Of a stretch of DNA of 64,000 bases, positions 9,266 to 17,034 are shown piece after piece. Location of the stretch: NCBI GenBank assembly GCA_937885015.1, contig CALAAS010000040.1, forward strand, positions 5,107 to 69,106, written 5' to 3'. Under the pieces are notes generated by a model. The model ran no database searches, was not told the origin of the DNA, and saw nothing but the letters and a program-made list of their open reading frames with translations. The translations under genes were made by a program, and so were the position numbers. Source of the DNA: an uncultured Clostridium sp. (GTDB taxonomy: Bacteria > Bacillota > Clostridia > Lachnospirales > Lachnospiraceae). How positions within the stretch are numbered: position 1 is the stretch's first letter; every line of letters begins with the position of its first letter.

Positions 9266-9979
9266 TCAGTGATTTTTGTTGACAATCCGTGTCTGTGTCT
9301 CGCCGCTGGCGATATCGATGTAGCGGACAAAGAGGGACACCTTATTATCCTCATTCAGGTTTGTCCAGAGAAGTTCCGTAAATTCCTCTATCGTGTCCGG
9401 AATCTCTACCCGCTTTGGCTCTCCTTCAAAGCTGGGAAGCGGATCTCCATCATGCATGTAGGTGTGAATAAAATGGCCTTCTCCTGCCAACGGATTCTCA
9501 TAAGCAAAGGAATAGCGATGACAGGACTCCGGATTTCCATCGCTGGATTTTAAAATCGAAAGTGCGTAATTGTACTCACCGTCCTCAATGTGCATAATAC
9601 CAGAAATTCTGGGGGTGTAATTGGGGCCGTCCGGCTCAAACTCCCGACTGCGCAGAGACTGCTCGAAGGTCATCTGGCGATCCATCCCCTCGTAAATCGT
9701 ATCCGTCTGGTCTCCATTGGTCACGATCGTCTTATTACCCAGCACCCGGACAGGGGCATAGATAATCAGACTGGGATCCTTTAATTTGGCCGGATCAAAG
9801 GCCTGGGTGCGAATTCCGGCCCCATCCTCCACGAAAATGCGATTCCGGCTATTCTCACTTCTTCCCATAATAAAATATGCCGTTACCGCTTTGGAGCCAT
9901 CCGCTGTACGGCCGATCACAATGCCGCGGCCCGGATAGGAATTATTCTTCAGTTCCTCTGCAATTGATACCATCTTCAT
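9266..9979 (-). CDS. IMP cyclohydrolase, archaeal PurO-like
   Basis: At 237 residues this matches the PF07826 IMP cyclohydrolase family, first described as PurO in archaea, which closes FAICAR to IMP. Recognised segments are NSYPGRGIVIGRTADG, AYFIMGRSENSRNRIF and NGDQTDTIYEGM. The ATG at 9979 follows AGGAGG with 9-base spacing; the frame is open for 25 further codons upstream without family sequence. It is the first gene of a two-gene operon with the AICAR transformylase, so together they perform the last two steps that a fused PurH does elsewhere. Confidence 0.88.
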   Translation of the reverse strand: MKMVSIAEELKNNSYPGRGIVIGRTADGSKAVTAYFIMGRSENSRNRIFVEDGAGIRTQAFDPAKLKDPSLIIYAPVRVLGNKTIVTNGDQTDTIYEGMDRQMTFEQSLRSREFEPDGPNYTPRISGIMHIEDGEYNYALSILKSSDGNPESCHRYSFAYENPLAGEGHFIHTYMHDGDPLPSFEGEPKRVEIPDTIEEFTELLWTNLNEDNKVSLFVRYIDIASGETQTRIVNKNH

Positions 9980-10015
9980 AGGTTTTAGCCTCCTGCCACT
10001 TATTTTTTCCTGCGC

Positions 10016-10045
10016 CCGGATTTTCGCAGTGAATGCGAAAACCGG
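10016..10045 (-). other. 5'-UTR hairpin of the purO-like gene
   Basis: On the minus strand CCGGTTTTCGCA pairs with TGCGAAAATCCGG across TTCAC, giving about 12 pairs with one bulge. No T run follows, so it is not an intrinsic terminator by itself. It lies 37 bases before the start codon and could be a regulatory leader element. Confidence 0.5.
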
Positions 10046-10053
10046 TGTGCGCA

Positions 10054-10088
10054 ATGATATAATGCCTGTTTCACAGTCATTATATCAT
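10054..10088 (-). promoter_or_regulatory. Perfect 11-bp inverted repeat overlapping the likely purO promoter
   Basis: ATGATATAATG and CATTATATCAT form a perfect inverted repeat with a 13-base loop. Each arm holds a TATAAT-like hexamer. On the minus strand TATAAT at 10079-10084 could be the -10 box with TGGAAA 16 bases upstream (10101-10106) as a weak -35. The repeat may be an operator for a purine regulator. The rest of the 9980-10321 gap is AT-rich and also holds the start region of the divergent lipoprotein gene; nothing else is evident. Confidence 0.4.
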
Positions 10089-10321
10089 ACTCTCTCACGT
10101 TTTCCAGTTAGTTTTCTTGATTTTTAATCAGAAGTATTACTTATATATATCATTTCTTATATTTCATATCCTTATAAATCTTTCACTCCTTCCTGCAATA
10201 CGCATTTTTCATGTCCTTCTTCCATATTTGCTCAATATCATGTATAATGGAGAAAAAGAAAATTCCGGATTATTCCGGACTTTTCCAGTACACCAGCAAA
10301 ACTGCTGCAAAGGAGGAATCC

Positions 10322-11122
10322 ATGAAAAAACAAAAGCTTCTTATTATAACGGCTCTGTGCGCCATGGCACTGGGCGGCTGCAAAAAAAGCGATCCCATTG
10401 ATATAGCTACTTTACATACGACAGCGGCAGTGGAAAAAGAAACACTTCCGCCTACCACAGAGGCGGCCTTTACACCGGAAAGTTCATCCTCTTCCGGAAC
10501 TGTCTCGTCCACCTCTGTCCAGGCATCGATCCAGACAGAAAAAACCGGCAGCGCCTCCATCCAGTATCCAGTTGTATCCAATATGAAGGATTCCAGCATG
10601 CAGGAGAAAGTCAATGCCCTTTTAAAGGCAAATGCTATGGCAGCCTCTGCTGCCTGGCCCGGGGAACTGACAGTGGAAGCTTCCGTGGAATCAGTAAATC
10701 TGCGTCGCATTACCGTTACTTACCGCGGAACTCAAAAAGCATCCGACGGAACAGAGCACCGGATTTTCTTTGCCAATACCGTGGATCTGGAAACAGCAGA
10801 CAATCTGGGCCTTGGTGATCTGACCGATATTTATACCATCTCCGGCTATATTGCCTCCGGCGATTATAAGCTGGCTGAATCGGTTTCCAATGAAAGTACA
10901 GTCCGCGGCGAATTAAACGGTTCCGGCCGTAATACGGATTACTACTATAAGCTCCTGCAGCATGCAGACTTTACCGGCGGTTACGGCGAAGACTCCGGAG
11001 AACCGGCAGACTGGCCCAAAGCCTTCAGCTACGAAAAATCCGGTGTTATCTATGTGAGCCTTCCGGTATCAAAAGAAGCAGGGGATTACGCCCTGATTCG
11101 CTACAGCCCGGATAATAAATAA
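10322..11122 (+). CDS. Putative secreted lipoprotein
   Basis: The 266-residue protein has a lipoprotein signal: MKKQKLLIITALCAMALGGC, with the lipobox ending at Cys20. A serine/threonine-rich linker (about residues 35-80) follows, then a compact domain of about 180 residues (YPVVSNMKDSSMQEKVNALL onwards) that resembles DUF4163/DUF3298-type extracellular domains by general pattern. The start at 10322 has AAAGGAGG seven bases upstream. It lies 99 bp before upp in the same direction. Function unknown. Confidence 0.7.
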   Translation: MKKQKLLIITALCAMALGGCKKSDPIDIATLHTTAAVEKETLPPTTEAAFTPESSSSSGTVSSTSVQASIQTEKTGSASIQYPVVSNMKDSSMQEKVNALLKANAMAASAAWPGELTVEASVESVNLRRITVTYRGTQKASDGTEHRIFFANTVDLETADNLGLGDLTDIYTISGYIASGDYKLAESVSNESTVRGELNGSGRNTDYYYKLLQHADFTGGYGEDSGEPADWPKAFSYEKSGVIYVSLPVSKEAGDYALIRYSPDNK

Positions 11123-11221
11123 TCCCAGGTAGTTGATTCAAAAACGGCATTTAAAACCAGCGCTTCAAAAAAGGCGCTGGAGATCACTCTTGAAAAGTTT
11201 TGAAAAGGCAGGTTAAAACAT

Positions 11222-11851
11222 ATGGAACATGTAACAATTCTTGATCACCCACTGATCCAGCATAAAATTTCAATCCTTCGCAGCAAAACCACCGGAACCA
11301 ATGAATTTCGCTCTCTCATCGAAGAAATTGCCATGCTCATGGGCTATGAGGCGCTGCGGGATCTTTCCCTGGAGGATCGCCAGGTGGAAACACCGCTGGA
11401 GACCTGCATGACACCCATGCTGGCAGGAAAAAAACTGGCGGTTGTACCTATTTTGCGAGCCGGACTTGGTATGGTAAACGGAATCCTTGCCCTGGTTCCC
11501 TCCGCAAAAGTCGGCCATATCGGCCTCTACCGCGACGAGGTAACCCACGAGCCTCATGAATATTACTGCAAACTTCCCCATCCCATCGAGCTGCGCACCA
11601 TCGTTGTGACCGATCCCATGCTGGCCACCGGCGGCTCCGCTGTGGCTGCCATTGATTTCATCAAGCAGCACGGCGGAAAAAACATCAAATTTATGGCCAT
11701 CATCGCTGCTCCGGAGGGGTTAAAACGTCTTCACGAAGCCCATCCGGACATCCAGATCTATGTGGGGCATGTGGATCGCTGCCTCAACGAAGACGCTTAC
11801 ATCTGCCCTGGACTGGGGGATGCAGGTGACCGTATTTTCGGCACCCGGTAG
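11222..11851 (+). CDS. upp: Uracil phosphoribosyltransferase
   Basis: The 209-residue enzyme makes UMP from uracil and PRPP in pyrimidine salvage. The PRPP-binding loop VVTDPMLATGGSA and the uracil-binding tail YICPGLGDAGDRIFGT are both intact, as are FRSLIEEIAMLMGYEA and VPILRAGLGMV. Length matches the family (about 209). A hairpin (CCAGCGC/GCGCTGG, 11157-11180) lies in the leader between the lipoprotein gene and upp. No T run follows it, so a terminator or attenuator role is uncertain. The gene ends before a bidirectional terminator shared with fbp. Confidence 0.95.
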   Translation: MEHVTILDHPLIQHKISILRSKTTGTNEFRSLIEEIAMLMGYEALRDLSLEDRQVETPLETCMTPMLAGKKLAVVPILRAGLGMVNGILALVPSAKVGHIGLYRDEVTHEPHEYYCKLPHPIELRTIVVTDPMLATGGSAVAAIDFIKQHGGKNIKFMAIIAAPEGLKRLHEAHPDIQIYVGHVDRCLNEDAYICPGLGDAGDRIFGTR

Positions 11852-11886
11852 TAAATCTGACCACACGGATCGGAAACGCGAAAAAC

Positions 11887-11945
11887 AAAAAGATGCACCC
11901 CTTTCGATTCTGCTGACTGCAGCATCAGAGCCGGTGCATCTTTTT
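11887..11945. terminator. Bidirectional terminator between upp and fbp
   Basis: AAAAAGATGCACC (11887-11899) is the exact reverse complement of GGTGCATCTTTTT (11933-11945). An inner TGCTG/CAGCA helix sits in the loop. T runs end the stem in both directions, so it can end both convergent genes. Confidence 0.85.
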
Positions 11946-11978
11946 AATTACTAACTATTTACGGCAGAAACCAGACTC

Positions 11979-13937
11979 TTACCGGGTAAATTTCTCTGCA
12001 ATTTCGCCGCTGTAATAAGCATCCAGAAGTTTTTTCAAATCTTCCACTTTTTCCTTCAGCTCACGCCCCACATCCGTGTCTCCCACACATTTTCTTTCCC
12101 GAACCCATTTAACCATCTTACTGTCAGAATGGATGTCGCTCTCATTTTCAATGGCAGCTTCCGTGGATTCAAAAGGATCATGAGCCGCCAGAATCAAGCC
12201 ATAGGAATTGTAAATCAGCGTATAACCGGCAATTCCCGTTTCCTTTTGATAGGCCTTGGAAAATCCGCCGTCGATGACCAGAAGCTTTCCGCCGCATTTA
12301 ATGGGACTCTCTCCATCCTTGGATTTAACCGGAACATGACCGTTGATAATATGAGCCTCTTCCGTGTTCAGTCCGAACTCCAAAAGGATTCGGTCAAGCA
12401 CTGCCTCATCCTCCAGAAGGCGGTAATAGGGGTTTTTTACCTCCCGGTGGGTCTCTTTTTCCGCCAGAAAATACCGCTCAAAGGTGGCCATCTTATCCTT
12501 ACCAAACAGAGGGGAATTCTCATTGAGCCAGATATACCACATCATATCCCGGCCCCGCTCCCGCTCTGCCGGATCCATGGATACAAATCCCTTCCGGACA
12601 TAATTGTCCAGCACATCATACAGCGCTTTTCCCTTATATTTCTTGCCGTAAATGGATACCTCTTTAAAGGCTCCATCTTCATTTAGCGGTACACAGCCGT
12701 GGTACAACAGGTTGTTATTGTAGACCTTATAGAGGCTTCCCTTGGCCAGAAGAAACTTCATATGCTGCTGGAGCTTTTCACAGTTTAAAAACGCCCGTTC
12801 CAGCCGCTCCATGATATCTGCCTCCTGCTCCGTAAAGGCATAGGGATCCTCCGGATTGACGGTGGGGAAATTCATATCCAGCATCGGATATTCCTTGCCA
12901 TCCATCTGCAGAACGCCTCGCTCCCAGTCAATCCGGTGCAGCAGATTGCGTTTTTCCAGTCCAAACTCCGGATGCGCTTTGATAATCTGCCCCTCCGCCT
13001 TGAACTGGATGACCGAAATCGCCTTGTGCATCTTCTGATTGATCTCCATCTCTGATGCATCATAGGCAGCGGAGCCTTTTAACTGAAAGCAGGCACAGGG
13101 ATCATCCGCATATGTATTCATGGCAAAGGTTGCCAGCGGAAGAAGGTTAATTCCATATCCATCCTCCAGTATATCCAGATTTCCATAGCGGGCGCAAATC
13201 CGGATCACATTGGCAATACATCCCGGCTGTCCGGCTGCCGCCCCCATCCAGAGCACATCGTGATTTCCCCACTGCACATCTACTGAATGGTACGTCATCA
13301 GCTTATCCATAATAATATGAGGGCCAGGTCCCCGGTCATAAATATCACCCACAATATGCAGGTGATCCACCGTCAGGCGCTGAATCAGCTCACTCAAGGC
13401 AATGATAAAGGAGCGAGCCCGTCCCACGCGGATGATGGTCTGCACAATGGCATCATAGTAAGACTCCTTATCCACCATATCCGCCTTTTCCGTGAGAAGT
13501 TCCTCCATCACGTATGCAAACTCCTTCGGAAGCGCCTTGCGGACTTTGGAACGCGTATACTTGCTGGAAGCCCGGCGGCACACGGCAATCAAACGGTACA
13601 GAGTAATCTTGTACCAGTCTTCCGGATTTTCCTCCGTCTGCAGAATCCGGCTCATCTTCTCCGCCGGATAATAAATCAGCGTTGCCAGAGACTGCTTATC
13701 CTGGCGGCTCAGGGTATTTCCGAATACATCATCAATTTTCCGCCTCACAGAGCCAGAGCCATTTTTTAACACATGGGAAAAGGCCTCATACTCTCCGTGT
13801 ATGTCCGTCAGAAAGTGCTCCGTTCCCTTCGGAAGGTTTAAAATAGCTTCCAGATTGATCACTTCTGTTGAGGCTGCCGCAATGGTCGGATAAAGCTCCG
13901 ACAAACGATCCAGATAACGCGACTCCAGAGATTTCAT
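11979..13937 (-). CDS. fbp: Class III fructose-1,6-bisphosphatase
   Basis: The 652-residue length and sequence match the Firmicute class III FBPase (FBPase_2 family), which hydrolyses fructose-1,6-bisphosphate in gluconeogenesis. Metallophosphatase motifs are present: LTDIHGEYEAF, HIVGDIYDRGPGPH, WGNHDVLWMGAAAG and IINGHVPVK. The N terminus, MKSLESRYLDRLSELYP, is normal. Expression may be controlled through the 289-bp upstream gap, which has a direct repeat described separately. Confidence 0.93.
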   Translation of the reverse strand: MKSLESRYLDRLSELYPTIAAASTEVINLEAILNLPKGTEHFLTDIHGEYEAFSHVLKNGSGSVRRKIDDVFGNTLSRQDKQSLATLIYYPAEKMSRILQTEENPEDWYKITLYRLIAVCRRASSKYTRSKVRKALPKEFAYVMEELLTEKADMVDKESYYDAIVQTIIRVGRARSFIIALSELIQRLTVDHLHIVGDIYDRGPGPHIIMDKLMTYHSVDVQWGNHDVLWMGAAAGQPGCIANVIRICARYGNLDILEDGYGINLLPLATFAMNTYADDPCACFQLKGSAAYDASEMEINQKMHKAISVIQFKAEGQIIKAHPEFGLEKRNLLHRIDWERGVLQMDGKEYPMLDMNFPTVNPEDPYAFTEQEADIMERLERAFLNCEKLQQHMKFLLAKGSLYKVYNNNLLYHGCVPLNEDGAFKEVSIYGKKYKGKALYDVLDNYVRKGFVSMDPAERERGRDMMWYIWLNENSPLFGKDKMATFERYFLAEKETHREVKNPYYRLLEDEAVLDRILLEFGLNTEEAHIINGHVPVKSKDGESPIKCGGKLLVIDGGFSKAYQKETGIAGYTLIYNSYGLILAAHDPFESTEAAIENESDIHSDSKMVKWVRERKCVGDTDVGRELKEKVEDLKKLLDAYYSGEIAEKFTR

Positions 13938-14011
13938 AGCTTTTTTATTCCCCCTCTTTCCTTTTGAGACAGCGCGCCTCCTCCGCCGCGCGGTTTCTCA
14001 GGCACTGTCAC

Positions 14012-14043
14012 AAGTAATTCCATATAAGTAAGTAATTCCATAT
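14012..14043. repeat. Direct repeat upstream of fbp (18-bp period)
   Basis: AAGTAATTCCATAT occurs at 14012-14025 and again at 14030-14043, giving two exact 14-bp copies with an 18-bp period. They lie about 75 bp upstream of the fbp start, a plausible place for a regulator site. The remaining intergenic sequence to 14226 shows no gene or clear promoter. Confidence 0.5.
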
Positions 14044-14226
14044 GTCTTCATCATAACACAGAGACAGAAAAAAGTCATGAGAATTTCCTGCCGTTATATT
14101 CGTTAAAAAATAAACACGAGTACAGGCCGATCAAGGATTCGCCCTAATTCCCGTCATTATCCAGTTATGGTTAATATGTGAATCTCTGTTTTCGTATTTT
14201 AATGGTATCAGGGAGGTGGAATTATT

Positions 14227-14490
14227 TTGATTACATATGATAATCTATGGAAAACCATGAAGCAAAAGCAGATCACGCAATATCGTCTGATTCGCTATTA
14301 CGGCATCAGCGCAGGCCAGATCAGCCGCCTGAAACAGAATCGGTATGTCTCAACGCACACCATTGAAATGCTGTGCTCCATCCTGAACTGTCAGATTCAG
14401 GACGTAGTTGAATACATACCGGATCCCCCGGAAGACTCTGCCAGCCATGAAACGCAGAAAGAGGTTTCCGGAATTTCTGACCAGCTTTGA
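14227..14490 (+). CDS. Small XRE-type helix-turn-helix protein
   Basis: The 87-residue protein begins at a TTG preceded by GGGAGGTGG, eight bases upstream. Residues 1-65 form an HTH_26/Cro-like domain: LWKTMKQKQITQYRL, GISAGQISRLKQNRY and TIEMLCSILNCQIQDVVEY. A short polar tail follows. Such proteins are stand-alone DNA-binding regulators. It is convergent with the Rpn-type nuclease gene. The target is unknown. Confidence 0.75.
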   Translation: MITYDNLWKTMKQKQITQYRLIRYYGISAGQISRLKQNRYVSTHTIEMLCSILNCQIQDVVEYIPDPPEDSASHETQKEVSGISDQL

Positions 14491-14510
14491 TCCATTTCAA
14501 CCCCATTCTG

Positions 14511-14543
14511 CTCTGTTCCGGCAGGATTCCTGCCGGAACAGAG
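14511..14543. terminator. Perfect 15-bp hairpin between convergent genes
   Basis: CTCTGTTCCGGCAGG and CCTGCCGGAACAGAG are exact reverse complements around a 3-base loop. It sits between the HTH gene stop and the Rpn-type gene stop. The T run on the plus strand is 20 bases away, so its efficiency as an intrinsic terminator is uncertain. Confidence 0.55.
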
Positions 14544-14565
14544 GAAGAGCTCTACAATATGTTTT

Positions 14566-15495
14566 TTATTTTCCCAGTTCCGTCAAAATCTCCCGGATCA
14601 ATTCCTCCGTCTCCGGAAGCTCCAACTCCAGATCCTCCGCAATCTGTTCAGCGCTTCTTCCCTTTTCCAGCTTTCGTGAAACCTGGGTTTTCAGCGTTAT
14701 TACCCGACCTTTTTTCATTCCCTTTTCCATTCCCTTTTCCATTCCCTTTTCCATTCCCTTTTCCATACCAATTGATAGAATACTCATTCTCACTGCCTCC
14801 CATTCTTCTGATTCTTTTACTTCCTTCACGATGGAATCCAGCTTTTGAATCCGCTCATCGTGCACGCTTATTTCCGGATTATCCAATCTTGTTTTCTTCA
14901 TATACTGCAGCATGCTGACCAGCACCGGATCTCCGTTTTTACTGGCCATATTTAAAAATATTTTGGTCGTTCCATCCTCCAGGCAAAGTCCTTTCACCTC
15001 CTGACACTGCTCCGTGAACGTATATTTTGCCTGATCCCTGCCAAAAATATCCTCCTGAGTAATAAAAGTAACCACTGTAGGTGGAAGCTGACGGTATTTC
15101 GTGCGTTTTCCAGACTTTAAATAGGGCGTGTCCAGAAGGCTCTGGTAATAGCGGGCTCGTTTTTGCATGCTGTCGTGATCCGTATCATTCTGCATCTCCG
15201 TCGCATACCGCACCTGGTTGGCATCCTGCGCTGCGGCATCCAAGCGGATCGCCCGTTTCCCAACACGGTTTAAAACCACCTCTTCCACCTGTACCTGCGT
15301 CAATACAAGTTCCGGATCCTCCATGATGATGCTGAGCACACACCGATGGGCCTCCCGGTTCTTCATAACGGACAGAAACAATGCAAAATCCGAAAGATTC
15401 ACTTCTGTATGTTCCAATTCTTCCAGAACCTCCTGTTCTGTCAAATCCATCTCTGTCATTGTCCCTGGATGTTCTCTGTTTTCTGTTTTCCTCAT
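14566..15495 (-). CDS. Rpn family recombination-promoting nuclease / putative transposase
   Basis: The 309-residue protein belongs to the PD-(D/E)XK transposase family of Rpn-type nucleases. The active-site stretch is RLDAAAQDANQVRYATEMQ, which supplies Asp and the ExQ pair. ARYYQSLLDTPYLKSGKRT and VVTFITQEDIFGRD follow, as in the family. Near the C terminus four MEKG repeats and one MKKG come from a 12-bp tandem repeat. The start at 15495 has AAAGGAAG at about 9 bases; the longer open frame (to 15621) lacks this. Rpn proteins promote RecA-independent recombination in E. coli, and some act in phage defence. No defence partner is evident nearby. Confidence 0.8.
   Translation of the reverse strand: MRKTENREHPGTMTEMDLTEQEVLEELEHTEVNLSDFALFLSVMKNREAHRCVLSIIMEDPELVLTQVQVEEVVLNRVGKRAIRLDAAAQDANQVRYATEMQNDTDHDSMQKRARYYQSLLDTPYLKSGKRTKYRQLPPTVVTFITQEDIFGRDQAKYTFTEQCQEVKGLCLEDGTTKIFLNMASKNGDPVLVSMLQYMKKTRLDNPEISVHDERIQKLDSIVKEVKESEEWEAVRMSILSIGMEKGMEKGMEKGMEKGMKKGRVITLKTQVSRKLEKGRSAEQIAEDLELELPETEELIREILTELGK
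14716..14766 (-). repeat. 12-bp coding tandem repeat (MEKG)n
   Basis: The plus-strand unit CATTCCCTTTTC occurs four times in perfect tandem from 14716 to 14763, with partial units at the ends. It encodes the repeated GMEK/MEKG peptide of the Rpn-type protein. The unit is a multiple of three, so copy changes preserve the frame. Confidence 0.9.
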
Positions 15496-15695
15496 AGGCA
15501 CTCTTCCTTTCTCTTCGCAGGAAGAAGGCCCTGTATGCCAGACTCCCTGCCCGTTGTCATTTATCATACTTTTTCGATTTGGGATATAAGCAAAGAGTCT
15601 GTCAGACGGCCTTATGGCCAAGAATCATCAGAAAAATAGATTGTAAAACTTTGCTTATGAGATAATAATAACAGCTCTTCAAAAAGAACGCAAGA

Positions 15696-15714
15696 CCTAA
15701 ATCTGATATTTAGG
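15696..15714 (-). terminator. Possible terminator after the 367-residue unknown gene
   Basis: CCTAAAT and ATTTAGG form a 7-bp stem with a 5-base loop. On the minus strand a T-rich stretch follows with some delay. It is 73 bases beyond the stop at 15787. Otherwise the 15496-15786 gap holds only the Rpn leader; nothing else is evident. Confidence 0.35.
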
Positions 15715-15786
15715 CCTTTACCGCTTTAGTTTTTGCAGGGTATGATTATGGACGATCCGTAGTTTCACATCACAGCCGGGACAGTC

Positions 15787-16890
15787 CTAATTCTTCCCTC
15801 CGATTTCCGCAACAAAATCTCCAAGGCCATCCACCATTTTCATATACTCCTTAAACTCCTTGTAGCTCTCTGTGCCTCGCAATTCTCTCCGGACACTGCT
15901 CGCAATTCCAGGAATATATCCCGTATACTTTTTTAACAGATAGTCCCGTATACCCTCGGTCTCAACAACATCGATAATGTCTTCCAATGACCCTGCCTGC
16001 AGTATTTTAGGTTCATAGTTACGGACATCCGGAAGCCAGCATATCCGCCACTCCTTCTGGCTGGCGTATCTGTCATATTTATCCATACATCCACGCCAGA
16101 AAATATTTTTCATGCCATCCAGCATGGATATATGAAAAGCGCCGTCCCCCACAATTCTCCCTGCTTCATTTGTATATCTGGAGGTAACAATGGTAACGCT
16201 GTGCTCCTGCATCGTTGTTGGATCCACCCGGTCTAACATGGGATGATACCTGACATCTCCAAGAATGGCCCGCCCACCCTGGCGTTTCACGGCAGATAAA
16301 ACCCGCCGTTCAAATTCCCTCTGGTCTTTTATCACGATAACCACATCTCCAAACTGGTTCATTTCCACAGATGGCAGCTGAACCATATGAACTCTGTCGG
16401 AAGATAGCATCGGATTTGGTTCCACAAGAGAAACCTCAAGTTTCTGCGCCTTTGCAGGTGCCATGGCCTTTATTTCCTCCGCCGTCATGAAAATCCCCCG
16501 CGACCTCAATATATATGCCATATTCTCCTCATCCAGTAAGCCGGCATCTGCATCCTCGGCATCAATCCTAAAAAAGCAGAGCAGATTGCAATATTGGTAC
16601 GCAGAAATCCGGAACCGGACGTCATGAATGAGATGTTTCCCCATAGAATCAAAAAAATGTGCCACCTGATCCCTGGGAATCTGTGCAGCCACTCCCTCTG
16701 AAAAGTCCTGACGGCCATCGGGCACTGCATTTTTGATTTTAGCGATGTCTGCAGCCGTCAGGTTTTTGCCAAAATGAATTTTTCCTTCTGAAAAATCCCA
16801 GAATTTTGACAAAGAGGACAGGTATAACTCCCCTCTCCTGTATGAATCTGCAAATTTGCGGTCAGTAAACCGGATTAATGTACTGTGCAT
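15787..16890 (-). CDS. Unrecognised protein, 367 residues
   Basis: I do not recognise this family with confidence. The N terminus, TLIRFTDRKFADSYRRGELYLSSLSKFWD, is followed by a mixed soluble domain. A QKEWRICWLPD segment near residue 285 is reminiscent of the EWR motif in DUF2971-like proteins. There are no membrane segments or signal peptide. It is a single gene next to the Rpn-type nuclease and at the end of the capsule cluster, so it could be an accessory gene. Base composition is like the core genome rather than the AT-rich capsule genes. Confidence 0.55.
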   Translation of the reverse strand: MHSTLIRFTDRKFADSYRRGELYLSSLSKFWDFSEGKIHFGKNLTAADIAKIKNAVPDGRQDFSEGVAAQIPRDQVAHFFDSMGKHLIHDVRFRISAYQYCNLLCFFRIDAEDADAGLLDEENMAYILRSRGIFMTAEEIKAMAPAKAQKLEVSLVEPNPMLSSDRVHMVQLPSVEMNQFGDVVIVIKDQREFERRVLSAVKRQGGRAILGDVRYHPMLDRVDPTTMQEHSVTIVTSRYTNEAGRIVGDGAFHISMLDGMKNIFWRGCMDKYDRYASQKEWRICWLPDVRNYEPKILQAGSLEDIIDVVETEGIRDYLLKKYTGYIPGIASSVRRELRGTESYKEFKEYMKMVDGLGDFVAEIGGKN

Positions 16891-17034
16891 CCTTTCAACT
16901 TCCTTACGTTACACTTTTACTCATTTGTATAATTCGTTCATAATTAGCTTATTGCAATTTCAGCTGATTGGCAACCGTTTATTTCTCGCTTCTACAGGAA
17001 ATTTGGGGAATTTTTGCATAACCTATGTATAAAG

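Noticed and set aside
11157..11180. Hairpin CCAGCGC/GCGCTGG before upp as a terminator or attenuator
   Set aside because: No T run follows and no alternative pairing is evident, so it is noted only within the upp entry.
14716..14766. Short repeats as a CRISPR array
   Set aside because: The repeats are 12 bp, directly contiguous and in frame inside a gene, with no spacers.
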